Notes under the pieces: model-generated
The model's database searches: none
What the model was told of the DNA's origin: nothing
The model's input: the letters and a program-made list of their open reading frames with translations, nothing else
Assembly: GCF_040412425.1 (NCBI RefSeq)
Contig: NC_089767.1
Location: forward strand, 2,344,469 to 2,408,468
Source: Macrobrachium rosenbergii
Taxonomy: Eukaryota > Arthropoda > Malacostraca > Decapoda > Palaemonidae
Length of the DNA stretch: 64,000 nt
Direction: 5' to 3'
Part shown: piece after piece, positions 27,050 to 38,115 of the stretch
Position numbering within the stretch: position 1 is the stretch's first letter
How the letters are laid out: each line of letters begins with the position of its first letter
Made by a program: the position numbers and the translations under genes

Positions 27050-27770
27050 TCCACAGGGCAGCTTCCTTCACCTTCACTCCGACATCTTCTACAGGCTGGC
27101 GGACAAGAAACATCGTAACCTCCAGGGCAGCTAGGCAGGAACACAACGGAAGGAGCCCAGGACACAACCACCAGGAGAAGCAGCAGGCACAATCAGGACA
27201 AAGTTAAGTATACCTTATTTTAACCAGATCACTGAGCTGATTAACAGCTCTCCTAGGGCTGGCCTGAAGGATTAAATTTATTTTACGTGGCTAAGAACCA
27301 ATTGGTTACCTAGCAATGGGACCTACAGCTTATTGTGGAATCCAAACCACATTATAGCGAGAAATGAATTTCTATCACCAGAAATAAATTCCTCTTATTC
27401 TTCATCGGCCGGTCGGAGATTCGAACTCGCGGCCAGCAGAGTGCTAGCTGAGAACGGAACCCACTCACCCAATGAGGAACTACGATCAGGACAGCTGATG
27501 CAGGAGCTATGGCAGTGGTTCGGAAGGCAGGAGCTACCGCAACAGCCAGGAACGTCGCTTCCATAGGGCGACTTCCTTCACCTTCACTCCGACAACTTCT
27601 ACAGGATGGCGGACATCGTAATCTCCAGGGCAGCTAAGCAGGAACACAACGGAAGTGGCCCCAGGCACGAACACCAGGAGAAGCAGCAGGATAGCCGATA
27701 CAGGAGCTACAGAAGCGGTTCGGAAGGCAGGAGCTATTGCAACGGCCAGGAACGTCACATGAAAGTCACC
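27050..27770. repeat. duplicated segments flanking a SINE
   Basis: CTTCCTTCACCTTCACTCCG with the following GGAACACAACGGAAG occurs near 27065-27150 and again near 27570-27655. AGCTATGGCAGTGGTTCGGA near 27500 is echoed near 27705. The SINE at 27200-27480 sits within the first repeat interval. Confidence 0.65.
27200..27480 (-). repeat. tRNA-derived SINE, copy 2 (best head)
   Basis: On the minus strand this begins with a tRNA-like head: GGGTGAGTGGGTTCCG, then AGCACTCTGCTGGCC and a B-box-like GAGTTCGAATCTCC. The body follows and ends at AGCTCAGTGATCTGGTTAAA. It is the copy with the clearest tRNA-derived portion. Confidence 0.8.
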
Positions 27771-28007
27771 AGCAGCGACAGGAACAAGTTCAGGGCGGTT
27801 GCGGTAGGAGACCAAGAAGTGCCGCCCAGAGACTGTCATCGAGTTAACAAGAGCATAACACAGGAAACAGCCGGAGCCGATGGACCACAGATACGCCAGA
27901 GGCAGTGCCACGGTATACATGAAGGCCAGCAATGACAGCGATCGATCCACATCGGTGGGAACAGAGTCGGAACGATCCCGACGTGGAAATGTCATTCCAA
28001 CCAGGTA

Positions 28008-28268
28008 AAGGTAGTCCCCGGTTAATGGCGGGCTTGGTTAACAGCGATCCGGTTTTATGGCACTTGTCTAGCGCCGAAAATCGCCGATTTCCGCTTATCG
28101 GAACCGATAATTGGGTATTGGTGCCGATACATACCTAACAGAGGCACCGATAACCGAAAATCGGCGTTTTTCGGCGCCGATAACCCCCGAAAATCGCCGA
28201 AATCGCTGATTTTCGGTTATCATCACACCCTCAGAAACAGAACCTTGCCGATAACCAGGGACTGCCTG
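28008..28268. mobile_element. MITE, CAGGCAGTCCCC type, copy 1
   Basis: Flanked by TA on both sides (28006-28007 and 28269-28270). Tips AAGGTAGTCCCCGGTTA and AACCAGGGACTGCCTG are inverted. The core is packed with alternating CGATAACCG and CGAAAATCGGCG words that can fold into many hairpins. Terminal CAG...CTG and TA target fit pogo/Tigger-like elements. Confidence 0.75.
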
Positions 28269-28270
28269 TA

Positions 28271-29109
28271 CTTTGGTCGGTCCCGAAGCAACAATGAATG
28301 AACGTCAGGTCTCCATCATGCAAGATACCCCCTGAGATATCCAGGCAACTACTGCTGCGTCTGTGATGCTCACTGTCAACCTGAAAGAAAAAGCAGGGAT
28401 GATTAGTAGAGGGAGACTCCTCTCACTACGAGGGGAACTGCCCTACAAAGCGAGAGGAGGCCCCTAGAAGAGGTCACCTGACTGCCCACAGCCCTCCCCA
28501 CTCCTTGCGGTCTTCGCCCGACGAGCTAGCGAAGAGGGCAAGGAGAGAGATCTCTACCGAAGGAGAGATAAGGAAGAATCTACAGGGGAGAGAGAAGGAA
28601 GGAGGGGAGGTCACCAAAGGGCGCCGTGGAAGCGGAGCTTACCGACAACGCTGGGAACCTCCCCCCCACCGCAACTCTAAGCGCAGGCAAAAACAACTCT
28701 CAGCACAAGTAGGAAGGAAGTAGTCATGCCCCTTGTACATGGAGGGCAGGAGCCCAGGATAGGAAGCAAACTCTTACGTCCTGATCAATGTAGGGGAGCG
28801 AAGATATTACACCCCAACTAATATCTCTGAATGTACAGGGGAATGCCTTCAGTATCTAAAAAAAAAAAAAGGCTACTGGAAGAGATGCATTACCACTCAG
28901 TTACACCCTCTAAAAACACCCTTGGCCGTCAAACCTGAGACACAGACGCAGGGGAAGGACGGCTTATGCGAGGTTATCACAAATTGTGGGTTTGTATTAA
29001 TAAATATCAAACACCCATAATATATAAACAAAAAACATTAAGATCCCAGCAGGATAAAGAAGAGCTTAACGACAGTCAGGCAAAGAGATCCGAAAACACG
29101 TCTGCAACA
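28271..29109. other. 5' part of DIRS-like element, unassigned
   Basis: Purine-rich sequence with a small plus-strand frame (28505-28723) and an A12 run near 28859. No domain seen. Confidence 0.4.
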
Positions 29110-29294
29110 CATGGCGGCCGAAAGCAAACTGGAATTTTTACATCCGGGCATGTGGTATTCCCGCCTACCTGGCAGTAGTTACTGCCTAACCATCTTGCTC
29201 AAGAGTTTAACAGTCGTTTCCAGCCTATGCTGAAAGTAATTCCCAATGTAAAGGACCGATGGTTTGTATATCGTGTTGGAACAATTCTGATTTA
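29110..29294 (-). repeat. 5' ITR of DIRS-like element
   Basis: Reverse complement of the loop and tip of the 21342-21692 terminus: TAACAGTCGTTTCCAGCC, GGACCGATGGTTTGTATATC. It has no second arm, unlike the other end. Confidence 0.75.
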
Positions 29295-29590
29295 ACAGAA
29301 AATATTTCACAGTCAATGTATGTATGCATGTAGCCTACTATACCATATTTGATAGCATATGAGAAGCCCACAAACCCCTCCTTACAAAAAAGAATACTGT
29401 ATTAAGAAACAAAATTTTTGTGCTTAACAGAATTTTTGTTTATAGTCAGTATTTGATGTTACTGAAATACTATATAGTACAGTATAGCAGAAAAAACTTG
29501 GACAAGGCATGCAAACAGGGCAGCAAGTGAAGTCTTTTAAATAATAATTCTACTATCGTTTTACAAGAGAAAACAAAAGCAGTTTAAGTA

Positions 29591-30183
29591 CAGTCAACCC
29601 CCAGTATCAAGGGGATGCATACCACAACCCCCCCGGAATAGCTAAAATCCGCGAATACTTGACACCCCTCTAAAAATGCTTATAACTGCCTATTTTGATT
29701 GTTCAAACACCAAAACACCCCTCTAACAATGCTTATACCTGAGTACAGGCAGTCCCCAGTTATTGACAGGGTTCTGTTCTGAGGGCCTGATGAGAACCAA
29801 AAATTGCTGATTTTCGGTTATCGCCCCCTCTGTTAGGTATGTATTGGAGCCAACACCCAATTACTGACACCGATAAACGGAAATTTGTGATTTTTGGCTC
29901 CGAAAATCGCTGATTTTCGTCGCTAAACAAACCCCATAAAACCAATTGCCGATAACCGAGCCCGCCAGTAACTGGGGACTGCCTGTATTTTAATAGTTTT
30001 TCACAAAGAGTGCATTAAGTCACAAAAATTGTATGAAAATACAGTAATTAGTGAATATTTCGCTATGAAAAATGCTGCTAATAGGCAAATTTTCCTCGAA
30101 TAATGTGTATATACGTTCCACAGAATAATTCGCAAACAGGTGAAGCCGCAAATCCGGAACTACGAATAGGCAGGGGTCCACCA
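29591..30183. mobile_element. pogo/Tigger-like MITE, CAGTCRACCCCC type, interrupted
   Basis: Flanking TA at 29589-29590 and 30184-30185. Body blocks are GGGGATGCATACCAC, ATAGCTAAAATCCGCGAATA, AATGCTTATAACTGCC, GTGAATATTTCGCTATGAAA, and GAATAATGTGTATATACGTT. The body is split by another MITE at 29746-29985. Confidence 0.8.
29746..29985. mobile_element. MITE, CAGGCAGTCCCC type, copy 2 (nested)
   Basis: Starts CAGGCAGTCCCCAGTTA and ends TAACTGGGGACTGCCTG, with TA at 29744-29745 and 29986-29987. It sits inside another MITE; sister copies of that host show the uninterrupted CTGAATATTTTA target. Confidence 0.9.
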
Positions 30184-30746
30184 TATAGCCAAAATCATTT
30201 TATAACACCTCTCCATCTCTACCTATGATGGATAACTGACACTGACAGTGAACTTGAGTGCTTAAATTTACAAACAAAATGAAAACAAAGAACAAAATTG
30301 TAATTTGAATATATATATGATATCAATTGAAAGTTTTCATATTACAATGAGATTGACAGTAGGGTTAATTCATTAAAGCTACATAACTAACTGTGTTATC
30401 ATTTGAAGTCCATGTGTAAGCCTAACCTATAAGGTAGCCTGTATGTGTATACGCACATGTGTGTATACATACATGCGTGCATTGCGTTAAGTAAACTACA
30501 AACTTACGATGTCTTTGTTCACCTATCACTCTCTCTTTGGGTTGTCCTTTTAAAGAAAATAAGATTTTTGAGAAAGAGAAATGACAAATTCTTTATGAAA
30601 TCAAAATATGTGAGAGAATTAGTTGAGGGGGAGAGTACGTAGGTGAGCAAACACACAGTAAGTGCACTGCTGTACGTACAAAGTTTCAGTGTTTGTCAGG
30701 TGTTTAATGTCATCAGTGTGCATGTCTGTCATCTACCGTATCAGTA
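30184..30746. other. ZPR1 intron, unassigned
   Basis: AT-rich with a few short TA/GT tracts; no feature recognised. Confidence 0.4.
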
Positions 30747-31067
30747 CAGGCAGTCCCCAGCTTATGACGCTCTTCAAATATGTTCATCAAAAATTATTTC
30801 CCAGGTTACAACACATGCTCTGTGTTTACGAAGCCAAGGACGCCGATCCGACGGAAAAAATATGCCTCCAAAAATAGCAGAATGGTCAGCATTTTGAGGT
30901 CTTTTGATGAAAAACTCAATAAAAATGCAGTTTATGTTGTTCACAAGACACCCAAATGATTAAAAGTATGGTTTTCTTATGATTTTGGACGATACTTCAG
31001 GTTACAACAATTTTCGGTTTACAATGCACGATAAAAACGGAACCCGTCATAAAAAGGGGACTGCCTA
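30747..31067. mobile_element. MITE, CAGGCAGTCCCC type, copy 3
   Basis: Starts CAGGCAGTCCCCAGCTTATG and ends CATAAAAAGGGGACTGCCTA with TA at 30745-30746 and 31068-31069. The tips match the other copies, but the core (GGTTACAACAATTTTCGG, CAATGCACGATAAAAACGG) is different. Confidence 0.8.
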
Positions 31068-31504
31068 TATGGATTTAAGCATTTCTTCACAATACAAATG
31101 GAGTCAGGGGAATGCAGGATAATGTTCATTTAAACTTGTTAAGAATTATTAAATAACAAAACTGTGACAAATAAATATTGTTTATAAGTAACAAATGATG
31201 ACATAACAGTTAAGGACACAGGTATGGTATTTAAGAAGGCTTTCTTTCATGCAAATGGCAAATTCAAAATAACTGGCAATCCTTTGGTCCCAAGGGCACC
31301 AATGTATACATGAAACAAAGTAATAATAAACTCGCCCCCCACATCTACTCAAGAATTTTGGAGTTTAATGTAGTATTTTGTAATACTAAAGGATGTGTAC
31401 CACATCCCATATGGGAAAATAAATTTGGTGGCGTCAATTTCCAATTTTTTAAAATACAAAGCATTAACCTAATAAAATAAAAAATAACATAAAATTTTAA
31501 AATT

Positions 31505-32066
<562 letters not shown>

Positions 32067-32069
32067 ATA

Positions 32070-33764
32070 CAGGTATTCCCTACTTACGATGGGGTTAGGT
32101 TCCAAAACCCATCGTTTGTTGAAAAAATCGTTGTTTTCGAATATGGCCTAGCCTACACTAGGGTAATCAGTATCATCTATACATATATGGTAGCCTAGCC
32201 TACACTACACAGTATACTTTATACATATATAGTATAGTAATTATTAGTGTCAGATAATTCTGCAGGTTCAATGCAGATTGACATAAGTCAGTATAAAGAG
32301 AAATTGAATAACAAACAAGGCCTAGCCTGCACTTTCGTATGTCATATGCGGTAGCCTAGCCTACATTATACTGTATTCTATTTTCACATAACACTGTATT
32401 ATACAAACATCAAAATAACGAATGTGCATCTTTTCCATGGATCTTTTAGAAAGTTATGCTTTACTATACTATCCAATTGTAAATATTCTTCTATTGCTTT
32501 TGTATTATAAATTCCGATCATAGCAATCAAATGTTTTGGTTTGCGAATCGATCATGCGGTCTTTATTTCGCCGCATTTAACTCGGTTCAGAGGGCATTTC
32601 TTGCTTCTAGTTAGCGTAAATGAATCTCTAGATACTTTATTTATAAGGGACATTTGTATTTTTCGTTATACGAAGTATTTTTAAGTCGAAATAAAACTTA
32701 AATATGTCTCGTTGTGAAATTAATTTAGCTATTTTTTTCGTTAATAGATGACGTTGGCGGCTGGCCATTTGTTGTGTAAAAAAAAACAAAGATTCCATTC
32801 GCTATATTCTCTTGATTTCATCATCATATTACAAGCTTTTCGTATTTATCTTTTATAAGCGTGAAAACAGCAGTAATATGTGTTTTTTCATGCCCAGTAG
32901 TTTTGATTAAAATACTTTCCAATTTTATTTGCGGTCGAGTTTCATCCATGTTGCCAATGCACGATAATTTATAGTCATTAGCAGCTTGAACATTCTTTTC
33001 TCGGCTTCAACTACAACTTGCAGCTTAAATTTACTGTAGCAGTATATTTCCTTGCCGATCTTTTCTCCAAAGCAGATAAGGGTAGTGTAATAACATATCG
33101 GTACTTAACGACATTTTTAACATAACTAAGGTACAATGGTTGAAATACAAGTAAAACAGTTTTCATCCGATTCGGTTATTAGCAAAACAACAGTTTCTCG
33201 TTCGGTTGTTTATGGCTGTACGCATTTTCGCAAGAGTATAAGGTTACTAACAATACTTTTATCATTCTCTTACTTTTCTAACTAGAAGATGGAATAAAGA
33301 GATGGAGAAAAAGAAGTTGGTCTATTGTAAGTTGGTCTCTCTTGCTGCCTGATTGTACGGCAACTGTAGTGTACGCTGTTGCCTGTAGTTTTCGAAATTT
33401 AAAAATATTTTCTAAATATTGTCGCATCGGTATTAATTGCTAACTCCATCAGAAACTCGAATTATCAAAAAGACAATTATCGCCAGCTCGTGCACTACCT
33501 GTATTTACAAATGCATATGAATTGCAAACGAACACTGACCTATTTTAACTTCCGACACAACGAGAGCAAGTTAGGTCAGCTCATTGAATTAATGTACCTA
33601 TTCCAGCCTCTTGGGCCAACGTATCGCATAATCGCACGCTGCCTGATTGTACGTTGTTGCTCGCGCCAGTCGCCCGCAAAATTTAAAAATACGTATTTTC
33701 AAAATATTGTCGATCGATATTAATTGCTAACCCCATCGAATTATCATAACTCGAGCACTACCTG
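32070..33764 (-). pseudogene. Tigger-like transposon relic, copy 1
   Basis: TA-flanked (32068-32069 and 33765-33766) with tips CAGGTATTCCC and GCACTACCTG. On the minus strand it encodes FKLQVV.EAEK (near 33050-32985), the start of a pogo-type DNA-binding domain. Shortly after comes AANDYKLSCIGNMDET (32990-32938), the NMDET signature around a catalytic Asp of the DDE domain, then TTGHEKTHITAVF (near 32910-32870). In family members these parts are separated by well over 100 residues, so the middle is deleted; stops and frame changes follow. The right-hand 170 bases are duplicated (33335-33503 against 33590-33764), and a 30-base tail is repeated at 33750-33810. Host role: none; it lies in ZPR1's last intron. 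Confidence 0.8.
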
Positions 33765-33814
33765 TATATATAATGTATACTCGAGCACTACCTGTATATA
33801 TAATGTAATGTATA

Positions 33815-34073
33815 AAAACACTTAAAACCTTAAACTTTTTAAAACTGTTCTTATTTATTTTATATATGTACTGTACCTGTGCAGTAATGTGCTACCACAG
33901 TATATATAGAGTATAGTACTGTAATTGATTTTTCATGCTATTTATACACTATTAAATTTATACTCTAAAACAATGGCAAAAAAAAAAAAATAACTGTGTT
34001 CTTAAAAATACCCCTCACCTTACACCTATGTAAAGATATGGTAATGCGTATTCAGTTTCAATTAGTACACAAT
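33815..34073. other. ZPR1 intron, AT-rich
   Basis: No recognised feature; contains an A12 run near 33979. Confidence 0.4.
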
Positions 34074-34075
34074 TA

Positions 34076-34360
34076 CAGCCAGTCCCCAGCTTACCAGCAG
34101 CACTAGTCAACAGCATCTCAGTGTTATGGCGCTGGGCCAATGATGTTGTGGCCAGTGATGACATTAACCAGATTTTTGGTGCGAGTAAGTGATTTTCAGC
34201 ACAGTAAGCAGTTTATTGGTGTCGGTAAGCAGTTTATTGGTGTCAGTAAGCGGTTTATCGGTGCTGATAACTAGCGATTTATTGGCACTAATTATCAGAT
34301 ACTGTCAGTTAGCGGTGCTTGGCCAGGAAAGGAACCCCGCCATTAACTGTGGACTGCCTG
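34076..34360. mobile_element. MITE, CAGGCAGTCCCC type, copy 4
   Basis: TA at 34074-34075 and 34361-34362; tips CAGCCAGTCCCCAGCTTA and TTAACTGTGGACTGCCTG. The core carries a short tandem TCAGTAAGCGGTTTATTGGTG-like unit (about 21 bases) three times near 34195-34262. Confidence 0.8.
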
Positions 34361-34362
34361 TA

Positions 34363-35797
34363 CTTGGTGATGTTGAACAACGATGGTGATGACACAACAC
34401 AAGCACACACGGCCTAATGTAATTCTTGCTGTATAGTCATTACACATACACGTTAAGACATACCCACACAACAAACTGACGCTTAAAAACTGTACAAAAT
34501 TATCATTTAATCTACCAGAGGAAGTGGATTGTCAAGTACTTACATGCTGCAGACATTGTCTGCGGTTAAAGAATATGTAAACAAAGGTCAAGCTGCAATG
34601 CACTTAGTGCTAGAAATGTGAACTAAAATCATAATGTAAATACTTATAGTATTACTTTTTTATTTACTAACACAAATACTTACACAACATTATTTACCTG
34701 AGTGATACAATGGTAAAATCTTGACCCAAAAGCATAAGGCTCCTAGCGATACCAAGATCCTCCAAAAATTACATCTTTGATGGAACAGCCAGATTTTTAA
34801 AAATCTGTGGGTTCATCTGTTGCAGCTGCCCACCATTACTGAATCAACACGTTGACTGTGAGTACACCCTTCCCCCTCTCCCACACCTGCCATCACAGAG
34901 GCTTCCAGAGAAGCAACTCTTCCTCAGACAAAAGTACTGGTGAAAAAGATGAACCCTGATGACCCACTTCCACTCACAGAATAAATTACAATAATGATGT
35001 ACTGTTAATAAACATCTGTCTGTTGTATATGTGCAAGTCTTCACATGATGGCAGTAATAACTGTATAGATTGCAGAGTCGTCGCATAAAAGACTTAGGTG
35101 GAAGTGGATATGTCGCCGCATATCTTTACATATGCGTAAGGTGTGAGGAAAATTTTAAAATATGCATAAAGTCAGATATTCTAAGATTAGTTATATTTTT
35201 CAACTGGTGTCTTATAAATTTATCAACTTATGTATGGTAGTAAAAATAAACTAATAAACGAATTCCATAATATCAATATATCAATCAACGTAAAAGTCTC
35301 TCTCTCTCTCTCTCTCTACTTTGTTAATTTAACTGTACTGACTATAATGGAAGTATAGTAATGTTAGTACTGTACTGTAATTCATTTGGTGAATGACCAA
35401 GCGTTGTATGTTAAACATCTTCAAGTCTTAGAGTCAACATTATTTGTAAAAGCCATATAAATATAATTTGTCACCTACAAACTGTCTGCACTACAGAAGT
35501 ACTAGGCCTTTAACTTTTGGGAATTAAAGAGTTATTAGCAAATTTTTAATTTTCATGGGGAGCTGGTGCCCTTAATCCATGGAAAATTGGAGGGACAGCA
35601 GTACATGCAAAAAGTATCACTGTTAGTAAAGTAGCCCAGCAAATATCCACCATAATAATGAAGTTCATGACTAACAAATACTGATAAACTCAAGTCTGAT
35701 AAGCTGCAGAGTTAGTGTACTGGCAAAATATGGAATTAAAATTTCTTTTACAACCTCACAGAGCAAGAATGAAAGTTGCAACAATTTGAAATTAACT
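34363..35797. other. ZPR1 intron, unassigned
   Basis: Includes a (CT)n run at 35297-35318. Otherwise nothing recognisable. Confidence 0.4.
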
Positions 35798-35799
35798 TA

Positions 35800-36106
35800 C
35801 AGTCGACCCCCCGTATTCATGGGGGATGCATACCACTAGCCCCAGTGAATAGCTAAAATCTGCGAATACTTAAAACCCCTCTAAAAACGCTTATAATTGC
35901 CTATTTTGAAAGTTCAAACACCAAAAAACCATCTAAAAATGCTTATACCTGAATATTTTACTGTTTTTTTACAAGTCATGGAAATGATCTGAAAATACAG
36001 AAATTTGTGAAAATTTCTCTATGAAAAATACCGCGAACAGGCCAATTTCCCGCGAATAATATGTATATATGTTCCACAGAGAAGCATGAAAGGCGGGGAT
36101 CGACTG
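35800..36106. mobile_element. pogo/Tigger-like MITE, CAGTCGACCCCC type
   Basis: Starts CAGTCGACCCCCCGTATTCA and ends GGCGGGGATCGACTG, with TA at 35798-35799 and a mutated TG after the right tip. It has the same body as the copy at 29591 and keeps the uninterrupted CTGAATATTTTA. Its right end lies about 150 bases from a ZPR1 exon. Confidence 0.85.
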
Positions 36107-36259
36107 TGCATTTAAGAAACTTAATGTACAAAGATGTTACTGCATCACCGTAGCTGAAATCTTGTATTCTCCAACCATTTTCAGTTATGTACTTCAGATT
36201 ACATCCCAAATGCCTCCAATGAAAAATGTACAGTATAATACTTGCAATTTGAACCTTAC

Positions 36260-36389
36260 CTGTTCCAAGTCGGCAATAAGTTTTTGAATGATGGCCTTGC
36301 GACTATTGTCACTAGAATCTCCAGTCAGAAATGGATTGTTCTCCAAGTCATTGCGAATGTCTATTAACAGTCCTTCCAGAGTAGTGAAC
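36260..36389 (-). CDS. ZPR1: ZPR1 exon, second A-domain helices
   Basis: 130 bases: one base completing a Lys codon, then 43 codons starting FTTLEGLLIDIRNDLENNPF and ending IADLEQ. FTTLEGLL is the hallmark that follows zinc finger 2 in ZPR1; the matching segment after finger 1 is ITTVEGIL. The acceptor is AACAATAG and the donor is GTAAGG. The residues form the helical hairpin of the second A-domain, involved in the folding-chaperone interaction with eEF1A. Confidence 0.95.
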
Positions 36390-36532
36390 CTATTGTTAAA
36401 AAATTAAAAATTGAATTAATTTCATAATTTTCTTAAATGTGTTGTATATTTTATAACAGGGATGAATACAAGAAAAAATTGGTTAAATAGGATAATTTTG
36501 AAAATCTATTAATCCTCTGATATTTGAGGGTA

Positions 36533-36914
36533 CAGACAACGCCCATTATTTGTGAGGATGCATACCACTAACCTCTGTAAATAGCTCAAATCCGCAAATA
36601 TTTAAAACCCCCTCTAGAAATGCTTATAACTGCCACTTTTGACAGTTCAAAACACCAAAAAATCCTCTAAAAATGCTTATAACTGCCAATTTTGATGGTT
36701 CAAACACCAAAAAAATCCTCTAAAAATGCTTATACCTGAATATTTTAAGTTTTATTACAAAAAAGAGATATAGTCACAAAAATATGAAAATACAGTAATT
36801 TGTGAATATTTCTCTATGAAAAATACCACGAATAGGCAAATTTTCCATACAATAATGTGTATATATGTTCCACAGAGAAATCCATGAATAGGTGAAGCTG
36901 CAAATCCAGAACTG
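36533..36914. mobile_element. pogo/Tigger-like MITE, diverged copy
   Basis: TA at 36531-36532 and 36915-36916. It has the same ordered body blocks as the 35800 copy, with an internal partial duplication of TGCTTATAACTGCC...AAACACCAAAAAA (near 36620-36715). Keeps CTGAATATTTTA. Confidence 0.75.
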
Positions 36915-37244
36915 TAGTCCCAAATTTGTTTGTGGCAAAGCACAAACTGACCAATTGTATTTTTCAAGACAAAAAAGCTGGTTCTGGTCTAACTTTCAAG
37001 CCAAATACCTGTACTTTATTGGGGTGCATTCAAATTTGGAAAATAAAAAGCCAGAGCTAAAATGACAGTTTGCCAAAATTTTTCAGTGGATGATGTCACT
37101 AATCACTGGAATCATATAGGGGTTAATTGTTGGATACTGAAGTGTAAATGTGGAATATTATAAAGGGCTTTTAATTTAAAAATCTTCATATCATTACACT
37201 TTTATATAAAGCATTAATGCATTCAAGGCATGTGTGTGTTGTAC

Positions 37245-37255
37245 TGAGAGAGAGT

Positions 37256-37319
<64 letters not shown>
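37245..37319. repeat. (GA)n microsatellite
   Basis: GA run with two single-base interruptions, inside a ZPR1 intron. Confidence 0.95.
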
Positions 37320-37321
<2 letters not shown>

Positions 37322-37760
37322 TTTTATGTGTTGTCTAATTCTGAACAAATAACAGCATTACTGTAGTCACAAGTTGTTTTCCCTATATTTCTGGAAATAA
37401 CACAGGCAGTTACTCAGGATATTCCAAGATGAAAGAAAGAATATACTATCTGATATAGTTCGTATTACTGTTTATTGTTTATTTGTTTCACTAATTTCAA
37501 ACACTATACATTTTATCAAAGTAATTTAAAACAGCTTAACAGAGCTTTGTAAAGTACTCTGTAGGTACTCACGGCAGACAAGCTTTTATGGGAACCTTTT
37601 ATTTTACCATTTTCTTTCAAATACATTTCATTAACTTGAAAGAGGCTAATCAGCCATAATGAATGGTTACCATCTGTATAGACTGCACTTACATGTGGAA
37701 TGCATTTGCTAAATGATAGGCTCCATACCTTTCTGAGTTACTGTAATATGTTTTTCGATA

Positions 37761-38113
37761 CACTGGACCTCCGCCTATTTGCGGTTCCCGATTCGAGGCT
37801 TCACCTATTCGCAGGTTTTTCCGTGGAACATATATACAGTACACATTATTCATGGAAAATTTGCCATTTTGCGGTATTTTTATAGAGAAATATTAACTAA
37901 TTACTGTATTTTCATATTTTTGTGACTAAATGCACTTTTTGTGACAAAAATGTTAAAATACTCAAGTATATGCAATTTTAGAGGTTTTTTTGTGTTTGGA
38001 CTATCAAAATAGGCAGTTATAAGCATTTTCAGAAGGGTGTCAAGTTTTTGCGAATTTTAGCTATTCGCGAGGGGGTTGTGGTACACATCCCCCACAAATA
38101 CCAGGGTCAACTG
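37761..38113 (-). mobile_element. pogo/Tigger-like MITE, reversed copy
   Basis: Opposite orientation to its neighbours: the right tip GGGTCAACTG equals the left tip of the others inverted. TA at 37759-37760 and 38114-38115. The right TA is shared with the next element. Confidence 0.8.
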
Positions 38114-38115
38114 TA

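Larger units (their letters stand above)
21342..29294 (-). mobile_element. large DIRS-like element with ITRs (degenerate)
   Basis: The left end is a stem-loop (arms 21342-21395 and 21577-21630) followed by a further copy of the tip (21631-21692). The right end, 29110-29294, is the reverse complement of the left loop and tip: CAAGATGGTTAGGCAGTAAC and AGGCTGGAAACG on its minus strand match the left loop. This is the ITR plus internal complementary region layout of DIRS elements. The interior has low-complexity, GC-rich open frames on the minus strand, such as 25368-25955, that resemble a DIRS gag-like ORF, but I could not find reverse transcriptase or recombinase motifs by eye. It may be a large non-autonomous relative. 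It has been hit by two SINEs and one MITE. Confidence 0.7.
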
